A stretch of DNA of 64,000 nt from Marinobacter sediminum (lineage in GTDB: Bacteria; Pseudomonadota; Gammaproteobacteria; Pseudomonadales; Oleiphilaceae). The DNA lies in assembly GCF_016820575.1 (NCBI RefSeq), contig NZ_JAEMQH010000002.1:1262933-1326932 (forward strand). Direction: 5' to 3'. Each line of letters starts with the position of its first letter. Position 1 is the stretch's first letter. Below the pieces are notes generated by a model. The model searched no databases, was not told where the DNA came from, and saw nothing but the letters and a program-made list of their open reading frames with translations. Below, one piece after another: positions 27,312-38,693 of the stretch. Both the position numbers and the translations under genes were made by a program.

Positions 27312-27608
27312 TCAGAAGCCTTTTTTCAGGCTGTCATTAACCTGTTCCCGCAATTCCTTGCCAGGCTTGAAGTGCGGCACGAATTTGGCGGGCAGTTGCA
27401 CGGCTTCGCCGGTTTTCGGATTGCGACCAGTGCGTGCAGCCCTGTGATGCAGCGAAAAACTGCCAAACCCTCGAATTTCAATTCTCTGGCCATCGGCGAG
27501 CGACTGGGACATGTGCTCAATAATGGTTTTTACAGCCAACTCGACGTCTTTAACGGAAAGCTGACTTTGCTTGGACGCAATCAGCTCGACCAGTTCGGAC
27601 TTCGTCAT
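27312..27608 (-). CDS. ihfB: Integration host factor subunit beta
   Basis: A 98-residue DNA-bending protein of the HU/IHF family that pairs with IHF alpha. The start [14 protein letters not shown], the core [22 protein letters not shown] and the end [11 protein letters not shown] are diagnostic, including the proline in RNPKTG that intercalates DNA. It lies downstream of rpsA, separated by a terminator, as in E. coli. Confidence 0.96.
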   Translation of the reverse strand: MTKSELVELIASKQSQLSVKDVELAVKTIIEHMSQSLADGQRIEIRGFGSFSLHHRAARTGRNPKTGEAVQLPAKFVPHFKPGKELREQVNDSLKKGF

Positions 27609-27680
27609 GAGGCGTTTCCCTCTTTCTTTATTATGTGTCCGCCGGATACCGGACTCTCATGACTCCTAGTTTAGCCAAAC

Positions 27681-27720
27681 CAAAAAAAAACACAAAAAAA
27701 ACGGGCTCTTAGAGCCCGTT
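27681..27720 (-). terminator. Terminator after rpsA
   Basis: Reading the minus strand, AACGGGCTCT pairs with AGAGCCCGTT (27700-27720) in a near-palindromic stem, followed by seven T, GTG, then nine T. It begins about 22 bases after the rpsA stop and could allow partial read-through to ihfB. Confidence 0.9.
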
Positions 27721-27742
27721 TTTTTCTTACCAACCGAGATTA

Positions 27743-29434
27743 TCAGTCTTTGTTGGCGTTTTGCTGCTGCATCTGCTCCTTGATGAGATCACCGATGGTG
27801 GTCGCACCAGAAGTTTCAGCTGTCTTGGCACGCATGCCTTCAACCGCTTGCTTGTCATCTTCAACGTCTTTGGACTTCACAGACAGGTTGATGATGCGGT
27901 TCTTGCGATCGATGCTGATGATCTTCGCTTCAACTTCCTCGCCTTCTTTCAGCGCGTTGCGTGCATCTTCAACACGGTCACGGCTGATCTCAGAGGCCTT
28001 CAGGACAGCTTCCACTTCGTCATTCAGAGCGATGGTCGCGGCCTTCGCGTCTACAGCAGAGACGGTACCCTTAACGATAGAGCCCTTGTCGTTCAGCTGT
28101 ACAAACTCGGCGAACGGATCGCTTTCAAGCTGCTTGATGCCGAGGGAGATACGCTCACGCTCAGGATCAACAGACAGGATAACGGTTTCAACTTCGTCAC
28201 CCTTCTTGTATTCACGAACTGCTTCTTCGCCAGTCTCGTTCCAGCTGATGTCAGACAGGTGAACCAGACCATCGATGCCACCGTCCAGACCGATGAAGAT
28301 ACCGAAGTCAGTAATAGACTTGATCTTACCGGAGATGCGGTCGCCCTTGTTGAAGTTGCTGGAGAAATCTTCCCACGGGTTGGATACACACTGCTTGATA
28401 CCCAGGGAGATACGACGACGCTCTTCGTCGATGTCCAGAATCATCACTTCCACTTCGTCGCCAACCTGAACGACTTTGGACGGATGGATGTTCTTGTTGG
28501 TCCAATCCATTTCGGATACGTGAACCAGACCTTCAACACCTTCTTCCAGCTCAGCAAAGCAGCCGTAGTCGGTCAGGTTGGTAACACGTGCCTTGACCCG
28601 GCTGTTTTCCGGGTAACGACCCTTGATATCAACCCAGGGATCTTCACCCAGCTGCTTCAGGCCGAGGGATACACGGTTACGCTCACGGTCGAACTTCAGA
28701 ACCTTAACGCTGATCTCATCGCCCACATTCACGATTTCGCTCGGATGTTTGATGCGCTTCCAGGCCATATCGGTGATGTGCAGCAGGCCGTCAACACCGC
28801 CCAGATCTACGAACGCGCCGTAGTCGGTCAGGTTCTTGACGATACCCTTAATTTCCATACCCTCGGTCAGGGTTTCCAGCAGAGCTTCACGCTCAGCGCT
28901 GTTTTCAGCTTCCAGAACCGCGCGGCGGGAAACAACCACGTTGTTACGCTTCTGGTCCAGCTTGATAACCTTGAACTCGAGCTCTTTGTTCTCCAGGTGC
29001 GCGGTGTCGCGAACCGGACGAACATCTACCAGAGAGCCAGGCAGGAAGGCGCGGATACCGGCCAGATCGACGGTGAAACCACCCTTGACCTTACCGTTGA
29101 TAATACCCTTAACAACCTCTTCCGCTTCGAAGGACTTCTCAAGTACCTTCCAGGCTTCTGCGCGCTTGGCTTTCTCGCGAGACAGACGGGTTTCCCCGAA
29201 ACCATCTTCGACAGCATCGAGAGCGACATCTACAACGTCGCCAATCGCAACTTCCAACTCGCCTTTTTCGTTAAGAAACTGGGAGGCGGGGATAACGCCT
29301 TCGGACTTCAGTCCGGCGTTAACGGTGACCCAGTCGCTGTCGACGTCAACTACGGTTCCCTGGACGATGGAACCCGGTTGCATGTCAATTTCTTTTAGGC
29401 TTTCTTCAAAAAGATCCGCAAAGCTCTCGCTCAT
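27743..29434 (-). CDS. rpsA: 30S ribosomal protein S1
   Basis: The mRNA-binding ribosomal protein needed for translation initiation on most messages. It has 563 residues and six consecutive S1 domains of about 85 residues; repeats such as [22 protein letters not shown] and [22 protein letters not shown] are plain. Codon use is strongly biased, as expected for a highly expressed gene. It follows cmk, as in most gammaproteobacteria. The long 5' spacer (29435-29564) probably contains its own promoter. Confidence 0.98.
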   Translation of the reverse strand: MSESFADLFEESLKEIDMQPGSIVQGTVVDVDSDWVTVNAGLKSEGVIPASQFLNEKGELEVAIGDVVDVALDAVEDGFGETRLSREKAKRAEAWKVLEKSFEAEEVVKGIINGKVKGGFTVDLAGIRAFLPGSLVDVRPVRDTAHLENKELEFKVIKLDQKRNNVVVSRRAVLEAENSAEREALLETLTEGMEIKGIVKNLTDYGAFVDLGGVDGLLHITDMAWKRIKHPSEIVNVGDEISVKVLKFDRERNRVSLGLKQLGEDPWVDIKGRYPENSRVKARVTNLTDYGCFAELEEGVEGLVHVSEMDWTNKNIHPSKVVQVGDEVEVMILDIDEERRRISLGIKQCVSNPWEDFSSNFNKGDRISGKIKSITDFGIFIGLDGGIDGLVHLSDISWNETGEEAVREYKKGDEVETVILSVDPERERISLGIKQLESDPFAEFVQLNDKGSIVKGTVSAVDAKAATIALNDEVEAVLKASEISRDRVEDARNALKEGEEVEAKIISIDRKNRIINLSVKSKDVEDDKQAVEGMRAKTAETSGATTIGDLIKEQMQQQNANKD

Positions 29435-29564
29435 TATGTGTCCTATGTGATCAACGCAAGTTTACTCCGTGCTACCAGCAACACGGTCTGTTAGTCATGT
29501 CCGGATGAAGCCAGTGGCTGGCCGATAACGCCACATCCGGCATTTCAACGACGAAAAGGTGCAG

Positions 29565-30245
29565 TCAGGCCTGACCCGCTGCGGCCATACACCTGCCTAA
29601 CACCTCTTCAATACTCAACCCTGTAGAATCAATGACTTGCGCATCATCCGCAGGCTTGAGAGGGGCTGCAGAACGGTTCATGTCCCGCTCATCGCGAACC
29701 CGTATCTCTTCTAAAAGGGCATCAATGTTAACATCGACGCCTACATCCTTCAACTGGCTGAATCTTCTGCGAGCCCGTTCCTCGGCACTGGCGGTCAGGA
29801 AGATCTTAACCGGAGCATCGGGGAATACCACAGTGCCCATATCACGACCGTCGGCCACCAGGCCCGGCGCCTTTCGGAAATCCCGCTGACGCTGCAACAG
29901 CGCATCGCGAACCGGCTGCATGACTGCAACCCGCGACGCGTTATCGCCGCAGGTCTCGGTGCGTATCTCTGAGGTGACATCCTCTCCAGCCAGAATGACC
30001 TTCGCCGGTTCACCCGGGGGCGTCGGCTCAAATGCCACATCCAAAGACGCTGCCACGCCCACCAGGGTCGCCTCATCTTCGAGAGACACACCCTGACGCA
30101 CCGCCGCCAGTGCGGTCAAGCGATAGAGTGCGCCGCTGTCGAGCAGATGAAAGCCCAGTTTCTTGGCCAGCATCTGGGTGACCGTGCCCTTGCCCGACCC
30201 ACCGGGGCCGTCGACCGTGATTACCGTCGGCAGGTTATCCGTCAT
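29565..30245 (-). CDS. cmk: Cytidylate kinase
   Basis: This phosphorylates CMP and dCMP to the diphosphates. It has 226 residues with the P-loop [15 protein letters not shown] near 12-26, the CMP-binding insert, and [23 protein letters not shown]. The start overlaps the aroA stop (TAATG), so it is translationally coupled to the fused tyrA-aroA gene. Position between aroA and rpsA is the standard gammaproteobacterial order. Confidence 0.96.
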   Translation of the reverse strand: MTDNLPTVITVDGPGGSGKGTVTQMLAKKLGFHLLDSGALYRLTALAAVRQGVSLEDEATLVGVAASLDVAFEPTPPGEPAKVILAGEDVTSEIRTETCGDNASRVAVMQPVRDALLQRQRDFRKAPGLVADGRDMGTVVFPDAPVKIFLTASAEERARRRFSQLKDVGVDVNIDALLEEIRVRDERDMNRSAAPLKPADDAQVIDSTGLSIEEVLGRCMAAAGQA

Positions 30246-32473
30246 TACTCAGCTCCCTCCGCAGTGATGCGGATTCCGGTGCTTTGGGCCAACTCGACGA
30301 AACCGGGGAACGATGTTGCCACATTAGCGCAATCAGTCACTTCAATGTCACCCGTTGCCCGCAAGGAGGCGACGGCAAACGCCATCGCAATGCGGTGATC
30401 GCCTTCGCTGTCGACCTGACCACCGGAAATGGTTTGCCCACCATCGATGATGATGCCGTCCGGCGTTACCGTGGTTTCGACACCCAGATTCGCCAGACCA
30501 TCAGCCATTACCTGAATCCGGTCACTCTCCTTCACACGAAGCTCTTCGGCGCCACGCAGCACGGTTCGCCCCTTGGCACAGGTGGCAGCAATGAACAGCA
30601 CCGGGAATTCGTCGATAGCCAGGGGCACCTGGTCTTCCGGAATGTCGATACCGGACAGTTCTGCGGAACGAACCCGAAGGTCGGCCACTGGCTCACCGCC
30701 GATCTCACGCTCATCGAGCACTTCGATATTCGCGCCCATCTGGCGCAGGATGTTGATGACACCAACACGGGTCGGGTTCATGCCGACGTGGCGAAGCACC
30801 AAATCTGAGTTCGGGGCAATGCTGGCAGCCACCAGAAAAAAGGCAGCGGAAGAAATATCTGCAGGCACATCAATATCGTTGGCAACGAGCTCCCCGCCGC
30901 CGCTGACACTGGCGGTGGCACCATCGCGATGCACGTGATAGCCGAATCCGGCCAGCATGCGCTCAGTGTGGTCCCGGGTTGGCGCAGGCTCTGTCACCGA
31001 GGTGCTGCCCTCGGCATAGAGACCGGCCAGTAACAGGCAGGATTTAACCTGGGCACTGGCCACGGGCATTTCATAATGGATACCGGTCAGGTGCTGGCCG
31101 CCACGGATCTTCATCGGCGGACGCCCGCCCTCGGCGGTCTCAATCACTGCTCCCATGGCCCGCAGCGGATCGGCTACACGACCCATTGGCCGCTTGGTCA
31201 GGCTAGCATCGCCCGTCAACTCAGAATCGAATGGCTGCGCCGCCAGCAAACCAGCGAACAGACGCATGGCTGTCCCGGAGTTGCCCAGGTACAACGGGCC
31301 CCGCGGTGCCTGCAAACCGTTGACGCCGACGCCGTGAATACGGACAAAGCCGTCATCCGGCCCTTCAATGGTTACACCCATATCCCGAAACGCCTGAAGC
31401 GTTGCCAGGCTATCCTCGCCCTCGAGGAATCCCTTTACCTCGGTGATGCCGTTAGCCAGCGCACCCAGCATGATCGACCGGTGGGACATGGATTTATCGC
31501 CCGGAACCCGGATATCACCGGCGATCGCGCCGCCGGGCTTAAGACGGAACGTTACCTGATTCTCACTGTTTTTTGTCACGTAAGCCTGCCCTGAAAGCAT
31601 TTTTGAAAAATGTTCCCGCGCCGCTTTGGCGCGACTGAAAACCCGGAGCAGCATGGCGCTGTCCTGTTTGGCAATCGCATCGCGCAACTGATCCAGATCA
31701 TGAGTGAAATGGTCAATCACGCGCAGCACCGCGTCACGGTTGGAAAGAAAAATGTCATGCCACATTACCGGATCGCTGGCTGCGATTCGGGTGAAGTCGC
31801 GAAACCCGCCCGCGGCGTACCGGAAGATGTCCATATTCTCGTCTTCGCCAGCCAGGGTATCCACCAGCGAAAAGGCGATCAGGTGCGGGAGATGGCTGGT
31901 GGCCGCAAGCACCTCATCGTGATACGCCACCGACATCGTCAATACGGTGGCGTCGCAGCCTTCCCATAACCGCTTGAGGTTCGCCAGGGCCTCGGGATTG
32001 GCGTCGTCGGCCGGCGTCAGAATGACTTTATGGCGGGCAAACAGGTCGGGATTGGCAGCCCGAATACCGCTCTTCTCAGAGCCCGCAATCGGATGACCGG
32101 GAATTACCTGCGGGGACAAACTGCCAAACACCGCTTCAACGTCGGCCACAAAGCTGGACTTGGTGCTACCAACATCAGTCAGTACTGCCGACTCACCCAG
32201 CCAAGGTTTAATTTCTGCCAGCACCGCCCGGGTTGCCCGAACCGGCACCGCCAGAACCACCAGATCACTGCCGGTGACCGCCTCTTCAATAGACTTGGCC
32301 GCCTGATCAATAACGCCCAGCTCAACGCCCAGCGCCAGCTCTTCGGCGCGTTTGTCCGCTCCGACCACCACGTCGGCCAGGCCATTGCGCCTCAATGCGC
32401 TGGCCAGCGAACCGCCAATCAGGCCCAAGCCGATAATCGCAACACGCTTGAACAGAGCTTGCTGACCCGACAC
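30245..32473 (-). CDS. Fused prephenate dehydrogenase / 3-phosphoshikimate 1-carboxyvinyltransferase
   Basis: A bifunctional 742-residue enzyme of aromatic amino-acid synthesis. Residues about 8-290 form TyrA (NAD-binding [13 protein letters not shown], then [14 protein letters not shown]). Residues about 310-742 form AroA, EPSP synthase ([17 protein letters not shown] near the domain start, [10 protein letters not shown], and [13 protein letters not shown]). The fusion is known in pseudomonads. The start is the GTG at 32473, directly after the hisC stop (TGAGGTG), with AGAGGGAAG six bases upstream; the frame is open further back but overlaps hisC. Confidence 0.95.
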   Translation of the reverse strand: MSGQQALFKRVAIIGLGLIGGSLASALRRNGLADVVVGADKRAEELALGVELGVIDQAAKSIEEAVTGSDLVVLAVPVRATRAVLAEIKPWLGESAVLTDVGSTKSSFVADVEAVFGSLSPQVIPGHPIAGSEKSGIRAANPDLFARHKVILTPADDANPEALANLKRLWEGCDATVLTMSVAYHDEVLAATSHLPHLIAFSLVDTLAGEDENMDIFRYAAGGFRDFTRIAASDPVMWHDIFLSNRDAVLRVIDHFTHDLDQLRDAIAKQDSAMLLRVFSRAKAAREHFSKMLSGQAYVTKNSENQVTFRLKPGGAIAGDIRVPGDKSMSHRSIMLGALANGITEVKGFLEGEDSLATLQAFRDMGVTIEGPDDGFVRIHGVGVNGLQAPRGPLYLGNSGTAMRLFAGLLAAQPFDSELTGDASLTKRPMGRVADPLRAMGAVIETAEGGRPPMKIRGGQHLTGIHYEMPVASAQVKSCLLLAGLYAEGSTSVTEPAPTRDHTERMLAGFGYHVHRDGATASVSGGGELVANDIDVPADISSAAFFLVAASIAPNSDLVLRHVGMNPTRVGVINILRQMGANIEVLDEREIGGEPVADLRVRSAELSGIDIPEDQVPLAIDEFPVLFIAATCAKGRTVLRGAEELRVKESDRIQVMADGLANLGVETTVTPDGIIIDGGQTISGGQVDSEGDHRIAMAFAVASLRATGDIEVTDCANVATSFPGFVELAQSTGIRITAEGAE

Positions 32474-32474
32474 C

Positions 32475-33620
32475 TCAGGCTTCCCTCTCAGACAGCGACT
32501 CTGATGACGACCCAGATGACAAAGACTGTTCGAGCGCCTCAATAAATTGCTGATTCTCTTCCGCCAGACCAACTGACACCCGCAGGTGGCGAGGCATGCC
32601 GTAACCGCCTACCGGGCGTACAATCACGCCCTTGGCGAGCAAGGCCTGATAGATGTCCTGCGCCCTGTCGCCCACATCAACTGCGACGAAATTGGCGGCA
32701 GAGGGTATATACTCAAGCCCGAGACGGTCGAAGGCCTGCTCAAGCTGGCGCAGGCCGGCCGTATTCACCTCACGGGAACGCTCCAGATAGCTTTCATCTG
32801 CCAGCACGGCAGTTGCGGCCGCCAGCGCCACAGTGTCAACGTTAAAGGGCTGGCGCACACGGTTGAGAATATCGGCAATGGCTGCCGAGCTGATGCTGTA
32901 GCCCACCCTGAGTGCCGCAAGGCCCCAGGCTTTGGAAAAGGTTCTGCAGACAATCAGGTTCGGGAACCGTGCCAGCAGTTTCACCCCATCCGGAAACTCA
33001 TCGCCCTGCAAGTATTCGCAGTAGGCTTCGTCCAGCACAACCAGCACATCGGCCGGTATTTTTTCGAGGAAAGCTTCTATCACCCCAGCGCCGTGGACAG
33101 TGCCGGTGGGATTATTCGGGTTAGCGACGAAGATCAGGCGGGTACGGTCGGTAACGGCCGCCGCCATGGCGTCGAGATCATGGCCCCAGTCTCGGGCAGG
33201 TACCGAGACCCCTTTGGCACCAATGGCCTGGGTCACCAGCGGGTAAACCGCAAACGCATACTGCGAGAAGATAACTTCGGCATCTCGATCGGCGAAACAG
33301 CGAGCAATAACCTCAAGGACATCGTTGGAGCCATTACCCAGAGTGATCTGATCCATGTTGACGCCAAATCGATTCGCCAATGCCTGCTTCAGATCAAAGC
33401 CGTTGCCATCCGGATACAGACACAGCTCTGACAGCGCCTTCTGGGCTGCCTTCAGGGCAACGTCACTGGGGCCGAGCGGGTTTTCATTGCTGGCCAGCTT
33501 AACAATATCGGCCGGATTCAAACCCAACTCGCGGGCCAGCTCGTCAATTGGCTTGCCCGGCTGATAGGGAGACAGCGCCTGAACCCCGGTTACTGCCAGA
33601 CTCTGGTAATCAACTGCCAT
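32475..33620 (-). CDS. hisC: Histidinol-phosphate / aromatic aminotransferase
   Basis: A PLP-dependent class I/II aminotransferase of 381 residues. The lysine is in CRTFSKAWGLAALRVGY, with FVANPNNPTGT and NENPLGPS typical for HisC. In the supraoperon context (after pheA, before tyrA-aroA) it probably serves both histidinol phosphate and aromatic substrates, as described for Pseudomonas hisH/hisC2 genes. A GTG nine bases earlier (33629) is also in frame. Its stop is one base from the next start. Confidence 0.93.
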   Translation of the reverse strand: MAVDYQSLAVTGVQALSPYQPGKPIDELARELGLNPADIVKLASNENPLGPSDVALKAAQKALSELCLYPDGNGFDLKQALANRFGVNMDQITLGNGSNDVLEVIARCFADRDAEVIFSQYAFAVYPLVTQAIGAKGVSVPARDWGHDLDAMAAAVTDRTRLIFVANPNNPTGTVHGAGVIEAFLEKIPADVLVVLDEAYCEYLQGDEFPDGVKLLARFPNLIVCRTFSKAWGLAALRVGYSISSAAIADILNRVRQPFNVDTVALAAATAVLADESYLERSREVNTAGLRQLEQAFDRLGLEYIPSAANFVAVDVGDRAQDIYQALLAKGVIVRPVGGYGMPRHLRVSVGLAEENQQFIEALEQSLSSGSSSESLSEREA

Positions 33621-33667
33621 CGCTATCACTCACTCCGTAACTTGTTCCTGCCCTTAACATCGCAATG

Positions 33668-34765
33668 CTAGAGAACACCAATCGGATAGGAACCCAGACG
33701 TTTCAGCTCAACTGCTTCCTCGTCCACCTGGGCCAGTAGCTTACTCACCTGGTCGTCTTCCATATGGCCTTCGAAATCGATATAGAACACATAGGCCCAG
33801 GTACCACTGGGCGACGGCCGCGTTTCAATGCGAGTCAGGCTGATACCGTGCTGATGGAAGGGTTCCAGCAACTGGTACAGGGCGCCCGGCTTGTTGCGCA
33901 TGGAAACCAGGATGGAAGACTTGTCGTGGCCACTGGCCGGCACTTCTTCCCGACCAATAATCAGGAACCGGGTGGTGTTGTCCGGGCGATCTTCAATGCT
34001 GTTCGCCAGTTTTTTCAAGCCGTAAAGTTCGGCGGCCATGTCGCCGGCGATTGCCGCGGCACCAGGCTCTTCCGCTGCCCGGCGCGCCGCCTCGGCGTTG
34101 CTGGACACGGTGATGCGCTCAATACCGTAGCGATGGGTATCCAGCCACTGGCGGCACTGGGCAAAAGACTGCTGATGAGAGTAGATCCGGGTGATGTCCT
34201 GGTCTTCGTGCTTGGGCGACACCAGCAAGTGGTGGTGAATCCGCAGCTGGACTTCGCCGCAAATCTTCAGCGGTGACGACATGAACATATCCAGCGTGTG
34301 GTTGATCATGCCTTCGGTGGAGTTTTCCACCGGCACCACGCCGTAATGAGCCGCACCCGACTCCACTTCCCGGAACACTGCATCAATGGCGGGCAACGGT
34401 ACACTGACCACTGAATGCCCAAAGTGCTTCAGAGCAGCCGCCTGGGTGAACGTTCCTACCGGCCCCAGGAAGGCAATGTGCATTGGTTTTTCCAATGCCA
34501 GACAGGCCGACATGATCTCGCGGAACAGTCGCGCCATTTCCTCGCCCGATAATGGCCCGGGATTCTGCTCCTTGATACGGCGCAGCACCTGGGCTTCCCG
34601 CTCCGGACGATAGAAGAACACGTCCTGGTCCGGATTTGAATCCATCTTCACGTGCGCCACTTCCTGGGCACAGCGAGCGCGGGCACTGATCAGATCCATG
34701 ATCTGCTGATCAAGGCTATCAATCTCGTCCCGGAGTTCAGCCAGACGAATCTGCTCGTCACTCAT
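33668..34765 (-). CDS. pheA: Chorismate mutase / prephenate dehydratase (P-protein)
   Basis: A bifunctional phenylalanine-pathway enzyme of 365 residues. A chorismate mutase helical domain is at about 5-90 (LRDEIDSLDQQIMDLISARA), the prephenate dehydratase at about 95-275 (FLGPVGTFTQAAALKHFG, and the TTRF motif in DNTTRFLIIG), and a C-terminal ACT domain from about 285 (LVSMRNKPGALYQLLEPF; ESRP-type segment ETRPSPSGTWAY) for phenylalanine feedback. It lies two bases after serC. Confidence 0.96.
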   Translation of the reverse strand: MSDEQIRLAELRDEIDSLDQQIMDLISARARCAQEVAHVKMDSNPDQDVFFYRPEREAQVLRRIKEQNPGPLSGEEMARLFREIMSACLALEKPMHIAFLGPVGTFTQAAALKHFGHSVVSVPLPAIDAVFREVESGAAHYGVVPVENSTEGMINHTLDMFMSSPLKICGEVQLRIHHHLLVSPKHEDQDITRIYSHQQSFAQCRQWLDTHRYGIERITVSSNAEAARRAAEEPGAAAIAGDMAAELYGLKKLANSIEDRPDNTTRFLIIGREEVPASGHDKSSILVSMRNKPGALYQLLEPFHQHGISLTRIETRPSPSGTWAYVFYIDFEGHMEDDQVSKLLAQVDEEAVELKRLGSYPIGVL

Positions 34766-34767
34766 GA

Positions 34768-35850
34768 TTAACCACGCTCCTTCGCGAATTCAGCCATGTA
34801 CTGCACCAACGCATCGACACCGGCCTCCGGCATGGCGTTGTAGATGCTCGCACGCATGCCACCCACGGAGCGGTGCCCCTTGAGGTTAAGCAAACCTCGG
34901 ACATCAGCACCGCGAAGGAAGTCAGCATTGAGAGCATCGTCCGCCAGGGTGAACGGCACGTTCATCCAGGACCGGAAACGAGGATCGATCGGATTGGCGT
35001 AAAAATCGTTAGTGTCGATGAAATCGTAGAGTTTTTTGGCCTTGCGGGCATTGATCGCCCCCATGGCCTCTACCCCACCCTGAGCCTTCATCCACTGGAA
35101 CACCAACCCTGCCAGGTACCAGGAATAGGTAGCCGGCGTGTTGTACATGGAATCGTTATCGGCGATGACCTGGTAGTTCATCATCGTCGGAGTTTCCCTA
35201 CGGGCTTTGCCCAGAAGGTCTTTCCGAATGATCACCACCACCAGACCGGACGGCCCGATGTTTTTCTGGGCGCCGGCGTAAATCAGACCAAACTTGGAAA
35301 AATCCATTGGCCGGGACAGCATGGTTGAGGACATATCCGCTACCAGCGGCACGGAACCGCTGTCTGGAATAAAGTCGAATTCCAGGCCGCCAATGGTTTC
35401 ATTCGGCGTGTAGTGGAGATACGACGCATCGGCGCTGGTCTGCCAACCTGAAACATCCGGAATCGAGCTGAATCCGGAATCCTCGGCACTGGCCACCACA
35501 TTGATGTTGCCGTACCGCTTGGCCTCGGCGATCGCCTTTTTGGACCAGATTCCGGTGTTCACGTAATCCGCAGTCCCACCTTCTCCGAGGAGATTGAGGG
35601 GGATGGTGGCGAACTGACTGGAAGCTCCACCCTGCATGAAGAGTACCGCGTAATCATCTGATATACCGGCTAATTCACGAAGATCTCGCTCGGCAGTCTC
35701 AGCAATCTGTACAAACTCGTCGCTGCGATGGCTCATCTCCATCACGGACATGCCAGTGCCGCGCCAGTCCAGCATTTCCTCGCGTGCCTGCTGCAGCACT
35801 GCTTCCGGCAAGGTTGCCGGGCCTGCACAAAAGTTATACGCCCTACTCAT
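34768..35850 (-). CDS. serC: Phosphoserine aminotransferase
   Basis: This makes 3-phosphoserine in serine synthesis and the equivalent intermediate for pyridoxal phosphate. It has 360 residues, starting YNFCAGPATLPEAVLQQA; the PLP lysine lies in LIYAGAQKNIGPSGLVVVI. The C-terminal GHRSVGGMRASIYNAMP is diagnostic. It is the first gene of the amino-acid part of the supraoperon, 50 bases after gyrA, and nearly abuts pheA. Confidence 0.97.
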   Translation of the reverse strand: MSRAYNFCAGPATLPEAVLQQAREEMLDWRGTGMSVMEMSHRSDEFVQIAETAERDLRELAGISDDYAVLFMQGGASSQFATIPLNLLGEGGTADYVNTGIWSKKAIAEAKRYGNINVVASAEDSGFSSIPDVSGWQTSADASYLHYTPNETIGGLEFDFIPDSGSVPLVADMSSTMLSRPMDFSKFGLIYAGAQKNIGPSGLVVVIIRKDLLGKARRETPTMMNYQVIADNDSMYNTPATYSWYLAGLVFQWMKAQGGVEAMGAINARKAKKLYDFIDTNDFYANPIDPRFRSWMNVPFTLADDALNADFLRGADVRGLLNLKGHRSVGGMRASIYNAMPEAGVDALVQYMAEFAKERG

Positions 35851-35900
35851 GTTCCGTGATCTCTCAAGTCATACTGATTCGGTCTGTTGGCAGTGCCGGC

Positions 35901-38567
35901 TTAGTCTTCGCCGGCACCTTCCTCGGTGCTGCTTTCACCCGCCGCATCACCGGCTTCACCATTGGACTCTGCACCGTCCAGCGCTTCGCCCTCAGGTGCT
36001 TCACCGTCAAGCTCTTCACCATCAAGGCCAGCGTCATCGGCTTCGGCAATCCGCTCCACGCCTACCAGGCGCTCGTCTTCCTGGCTCAGCTTGATCAGAC
36101 GCACACCCTGGGTGTTCCGGCTCAGCACGGAAACTTCGTCCGTACGGGTCCGCACCAGCGTGCCCTTATCGGAGATCAGCATCATTTCATCGCCGTCGAA
36201 CAGCTGCAGGGCCGTTACCAGGTTCCCGTTACGCTCGGAGCACTGCATGGCAATAACGCCCTGGCTGCCTCGGCCGTAAGTCGGGAATTCATCAATGGCT
36301 GTGCGCTTGCCGTAGCCGTTTTCGCTGGCAGTGAGGATCACGCCATCTTCCTGAGGAATAATCAGGGAAACCACGTGGTGCCCTTCTGGCATCTTGATGC
36401 CGCGCACACCACGAGCGGTCCGACTCATCGGGCGAACAGCTTCTTCATTGAAGCGCACTGCTTTACCAGCGGTGGAGAACAGCATGACTTCGGCGTCGCC
36501 TTTGGTGATGGCTGCACCAATCAGGGTATCGCCTTCGTCCAGTGACAGCGCAATCAAGCCGCTGCTGCGCGGACGGGAGAAGTTCGGCAGCGGAGTCTTC
36601 TTAACGACGCCGGCGTAAGTCGCCATCAGCACAAACTGGTCTTCCGGATAATCGCGCACCGGCAGGAAGGTAGTAATACGCTCCCCTTCGTCCAGCGGCA
36701 GGATATTTACCATCGGACGACCACGGTGGGCACGGCTGGCACGGGGAATCTCAAAGACTCGCAGCCAATAAACCTTGCCGCGGTTGGAGAAACACAAAAT
36801 GGTGTCGTGAGAGTTTGCGACCAGCAGCTTCTCAACAAAGTCTTCGTCCTTCATGAACGTTGCTGCCTTGCCTCGACCACCGCGACGCTGAGCCTGGTAA
36901 TCCTCGACCGCCTGGGTCTTGGCATAACCACTGTGGGAGATGGTTACCACCAGGTCTTCTTCGTCAATCAAATCGGCAATGGTCAGGTCACGACGGGAGC
37001 TGGTGATCTCGGTCAGGCGCTCGTCACCGTAGTCGTTCACGATTTCCTGCAGCTCATCACGAATCACCTGCATCAGACGCTCCGGATCGCCCAGGATGTC
37101 GAGCAGATCAGCAATCTTCTCCAGGATTTCCTTGTACTCGTTCTGCAGCTTTTCGGTCTCAAGACCGGTCAGGCGGTGCAGACGCAGATCCAGAATCGCC
37201 TGGGCCTGCTCGGGTGACAGGTGGTACAGGCCTTCACGCAGGCCGTAGATCTCGGGCAGATCGTCCGGACGACAGGCGTCTTCGCCGGCGCGTTCCAGCA
37301 TGGCCAGAACATCACCGGGCGACCAGCCCTTATCCATCAGCTTTTCCTTGGCTTCCGCCGCGGACGGCGAGGCCTTGATCAGCTCAATGATTTCATCGAT
37401 GTTGGCCAGCGCAACAGTCAGGCCTTCAAGGATATGACCACGCTCACGGGCCTTGCGCAGTTCGAAGATGGTCCGGCGGGTGACCACTTCCCGGCGATGA
37501 CGGATGAACGCATCCAGCATCTGCTTCAGATTCAGGGTCTTGGGCTCGCCGTTGATCAGGGCAACCATGTTGATGCCGAAGACCGTTTCCAGCTGGGTCT
37601 GGGCAAACAGGTTGTTAATGATAACGTCCGGGTTTTCACCCCGGCGCAGCTCGATCACAACACGGATACCTTCCTTGTTGGACTCGTCCCGCAGCTCGGA
37701 AATGCCTTCCAGGCGCTTCTCTTTTACCAGCTCCGCAATCTTCTCGATCAGCCGTGCCTTGTTCAGCTGGTACGGCAGCTCGGTAATGATGATGGCGTCG
37801 CGGTTGGTTTTCTTGTCGTGCTCGATTTCGTGACGGGCGCGAATGTAGATCCGGCCGCGACCTGTTCGATAAGCCTCAACAATACCCGCCCGGCCATTGA
37901 TGATGCCCTGAGTCGGGAAATCCGGCCCGGGGATAAATTCCATCAGCTCGTCAACGGTGAGGTCCGGATTGTTGATCAGTTCCAGACAGCCGTTTACCAC
38001 TTCCGTCAGATTGTGGGGCGGAATGTTGGTGGCCATACCAACGGCGATGCCGGAAGAGCCGTTAACCAGCAGGTTGGGAACCCGGGTGGGCAGTACTTCA
38101 GGAATGCGCTCGGTGCCGTCGTAGTTGTCGACGAAATCAACCGTTTCCTTCTCCAGATCCGCCAGCAGGGAGTGGGCGATCTTTTCCATGCGGATTTCGG
38201 TGTAACGCATGGCAGCCGCGTTATCGCCATCGATCGAACCGAAGTTACCCTGGCCATCAACCAGCGGGTAACGCAGGGAGAACGGCTGGGCCATGCGTAC
38301 GATGGTGTCGTAGACCGCAGAGTCGCCGTGCGGGTGATATTTACCGATAACGTCACCGACCACACGGGCCGACTTCTTGTACGCCTTGTTCCAGTCATTG
38401 TTCAGTTCAGACATGGCGAACAAAACGCGGCGATGTACCGGCTTGAGGCCGTCCCGCACATCCGGCAGCGCACGGCCGACGATGACGCTCATGGCGTAAT
38501 CGAGGTAGGACTGTTTTAACTCGTCTTCTATATTTACCGGCAGGATCTCTTTGGCTAACTCACCCAT
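35901..38567 (-). CDS. gyrA: DNA gyrase subunit A
   Basis: The breakage-rejoining subunit of DNA gyrase, 888 residues. The catalytic tyrosine is in [14 protein letters not shown]. The quinolone-determining region reads [12 protein letters not shown], with the susceptible-type Ser and Asp at the positions matching E. coli 83 and 87. The GyrA box is QRRGGRGK, followed by the six-bladed C-terminal pinwheel. The tail from about 845 is a strongly acidic Asp/Glu/Gly-rich extension ([17 protein letters not shown]), a tail type known to tune supercoiling. The upstream gap 38568-38693 probably holds its promoter. Confidence 0.98.
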   Translation of the reverse strand: MGELAKEILPVNIEDELKQSYLDYAMSVIVGRALPDVRDGLKPVHRRVLFAMSELNNDWNKAYKKSARVVGDVIGKYHPHGDSAVYDTIVRMAQPFSLRYPLVDGQGNFGSIDGDNAAAMRYTEIRMEKIAHSLLADLEKETVDFVDNYDGTERIPEVLPTRVPNLLVNGSSGIAVGMATNIPPHNLTEVVNGCLELINNPDLTVDELMEFIPGPDFPTQGIINGRAGIVEAYRTGRGRIYIRARHEIEHDKKTNRDAIIITELPYQLNKARLIEKIAELVKEKRLEGISELRDESNKEGIRVVIELRRGENPDVIINNLFAQTQLETVFGINMVALINGEPKTLNLKQMLDAFIRHRREVVTRRTIFELRKARERGHILEGLTVALANIDEIIELIKASPSAAEAKEKLMDKGWSPGDVLAMLERAGEDACRPDDLPEIYGLREGLYHLSPEQAQAILDLRLHRLTGLETEKLQNEYKEILEKIADLLDILGDPERLMQVIRDELQEIVNDYGDERLTEITSSRRDLTIADLIDEEDLVVTISHSGYAKTQAVEDYQAQRRGGRGKAATFMKDEDFVEKLLVANSHDTILCFSNRGKVYWLRVFEIPRASRAHRGRPMVNILPLDEGERITTFLPVRDYPEDQFVLMATYAGVVKKTPLPNFSRPRSSGLIALSLDEGDTLIGAAITKGDAEVMLFSTAGKAVRFNEEAVRPMSRTARGVRGIKMPEGHHVVSLIIPQEDGVILTASENGYGKRTAIDEFPTYGRGSQGVIAMQCSERNGNLVTALQLFDGDEMMLISDKGTLVRTRTDEVSVLSRNTQGVRLIKLSQEDERLVGVERIAEADDAGLDGEELDGEAPEGEALDGAESNGEAGDAAGESSTEEGAGED

Positions 38568-38693
38568 CGAGAAAGGTTCCTTTGCGTTATCTGGAAGTCG
38601 TGTCGGAGCCGTTTCCGGGCCCCCTAGTTATTCTGTAATAAGCCGCCGAGTCTACCACAATCACACCGTTACCGGGGCAACTGTGAGACAGGC

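Noticed and set aside
27761..29398. A long open frame (545 codons) on the plus strand opposite rpsA
   Set aside because: It mirrors the strongly biased codons of rpsA; the minus-strand protein is clearly ribosomal protein S1. The antisense product has no recognisable domain and no ribosome site.
37221..38519. A 432-codon open frame opposite gyrA
   Set aside because: It is an antisense shadow of a certain gene, created by high GC at third codon positions.
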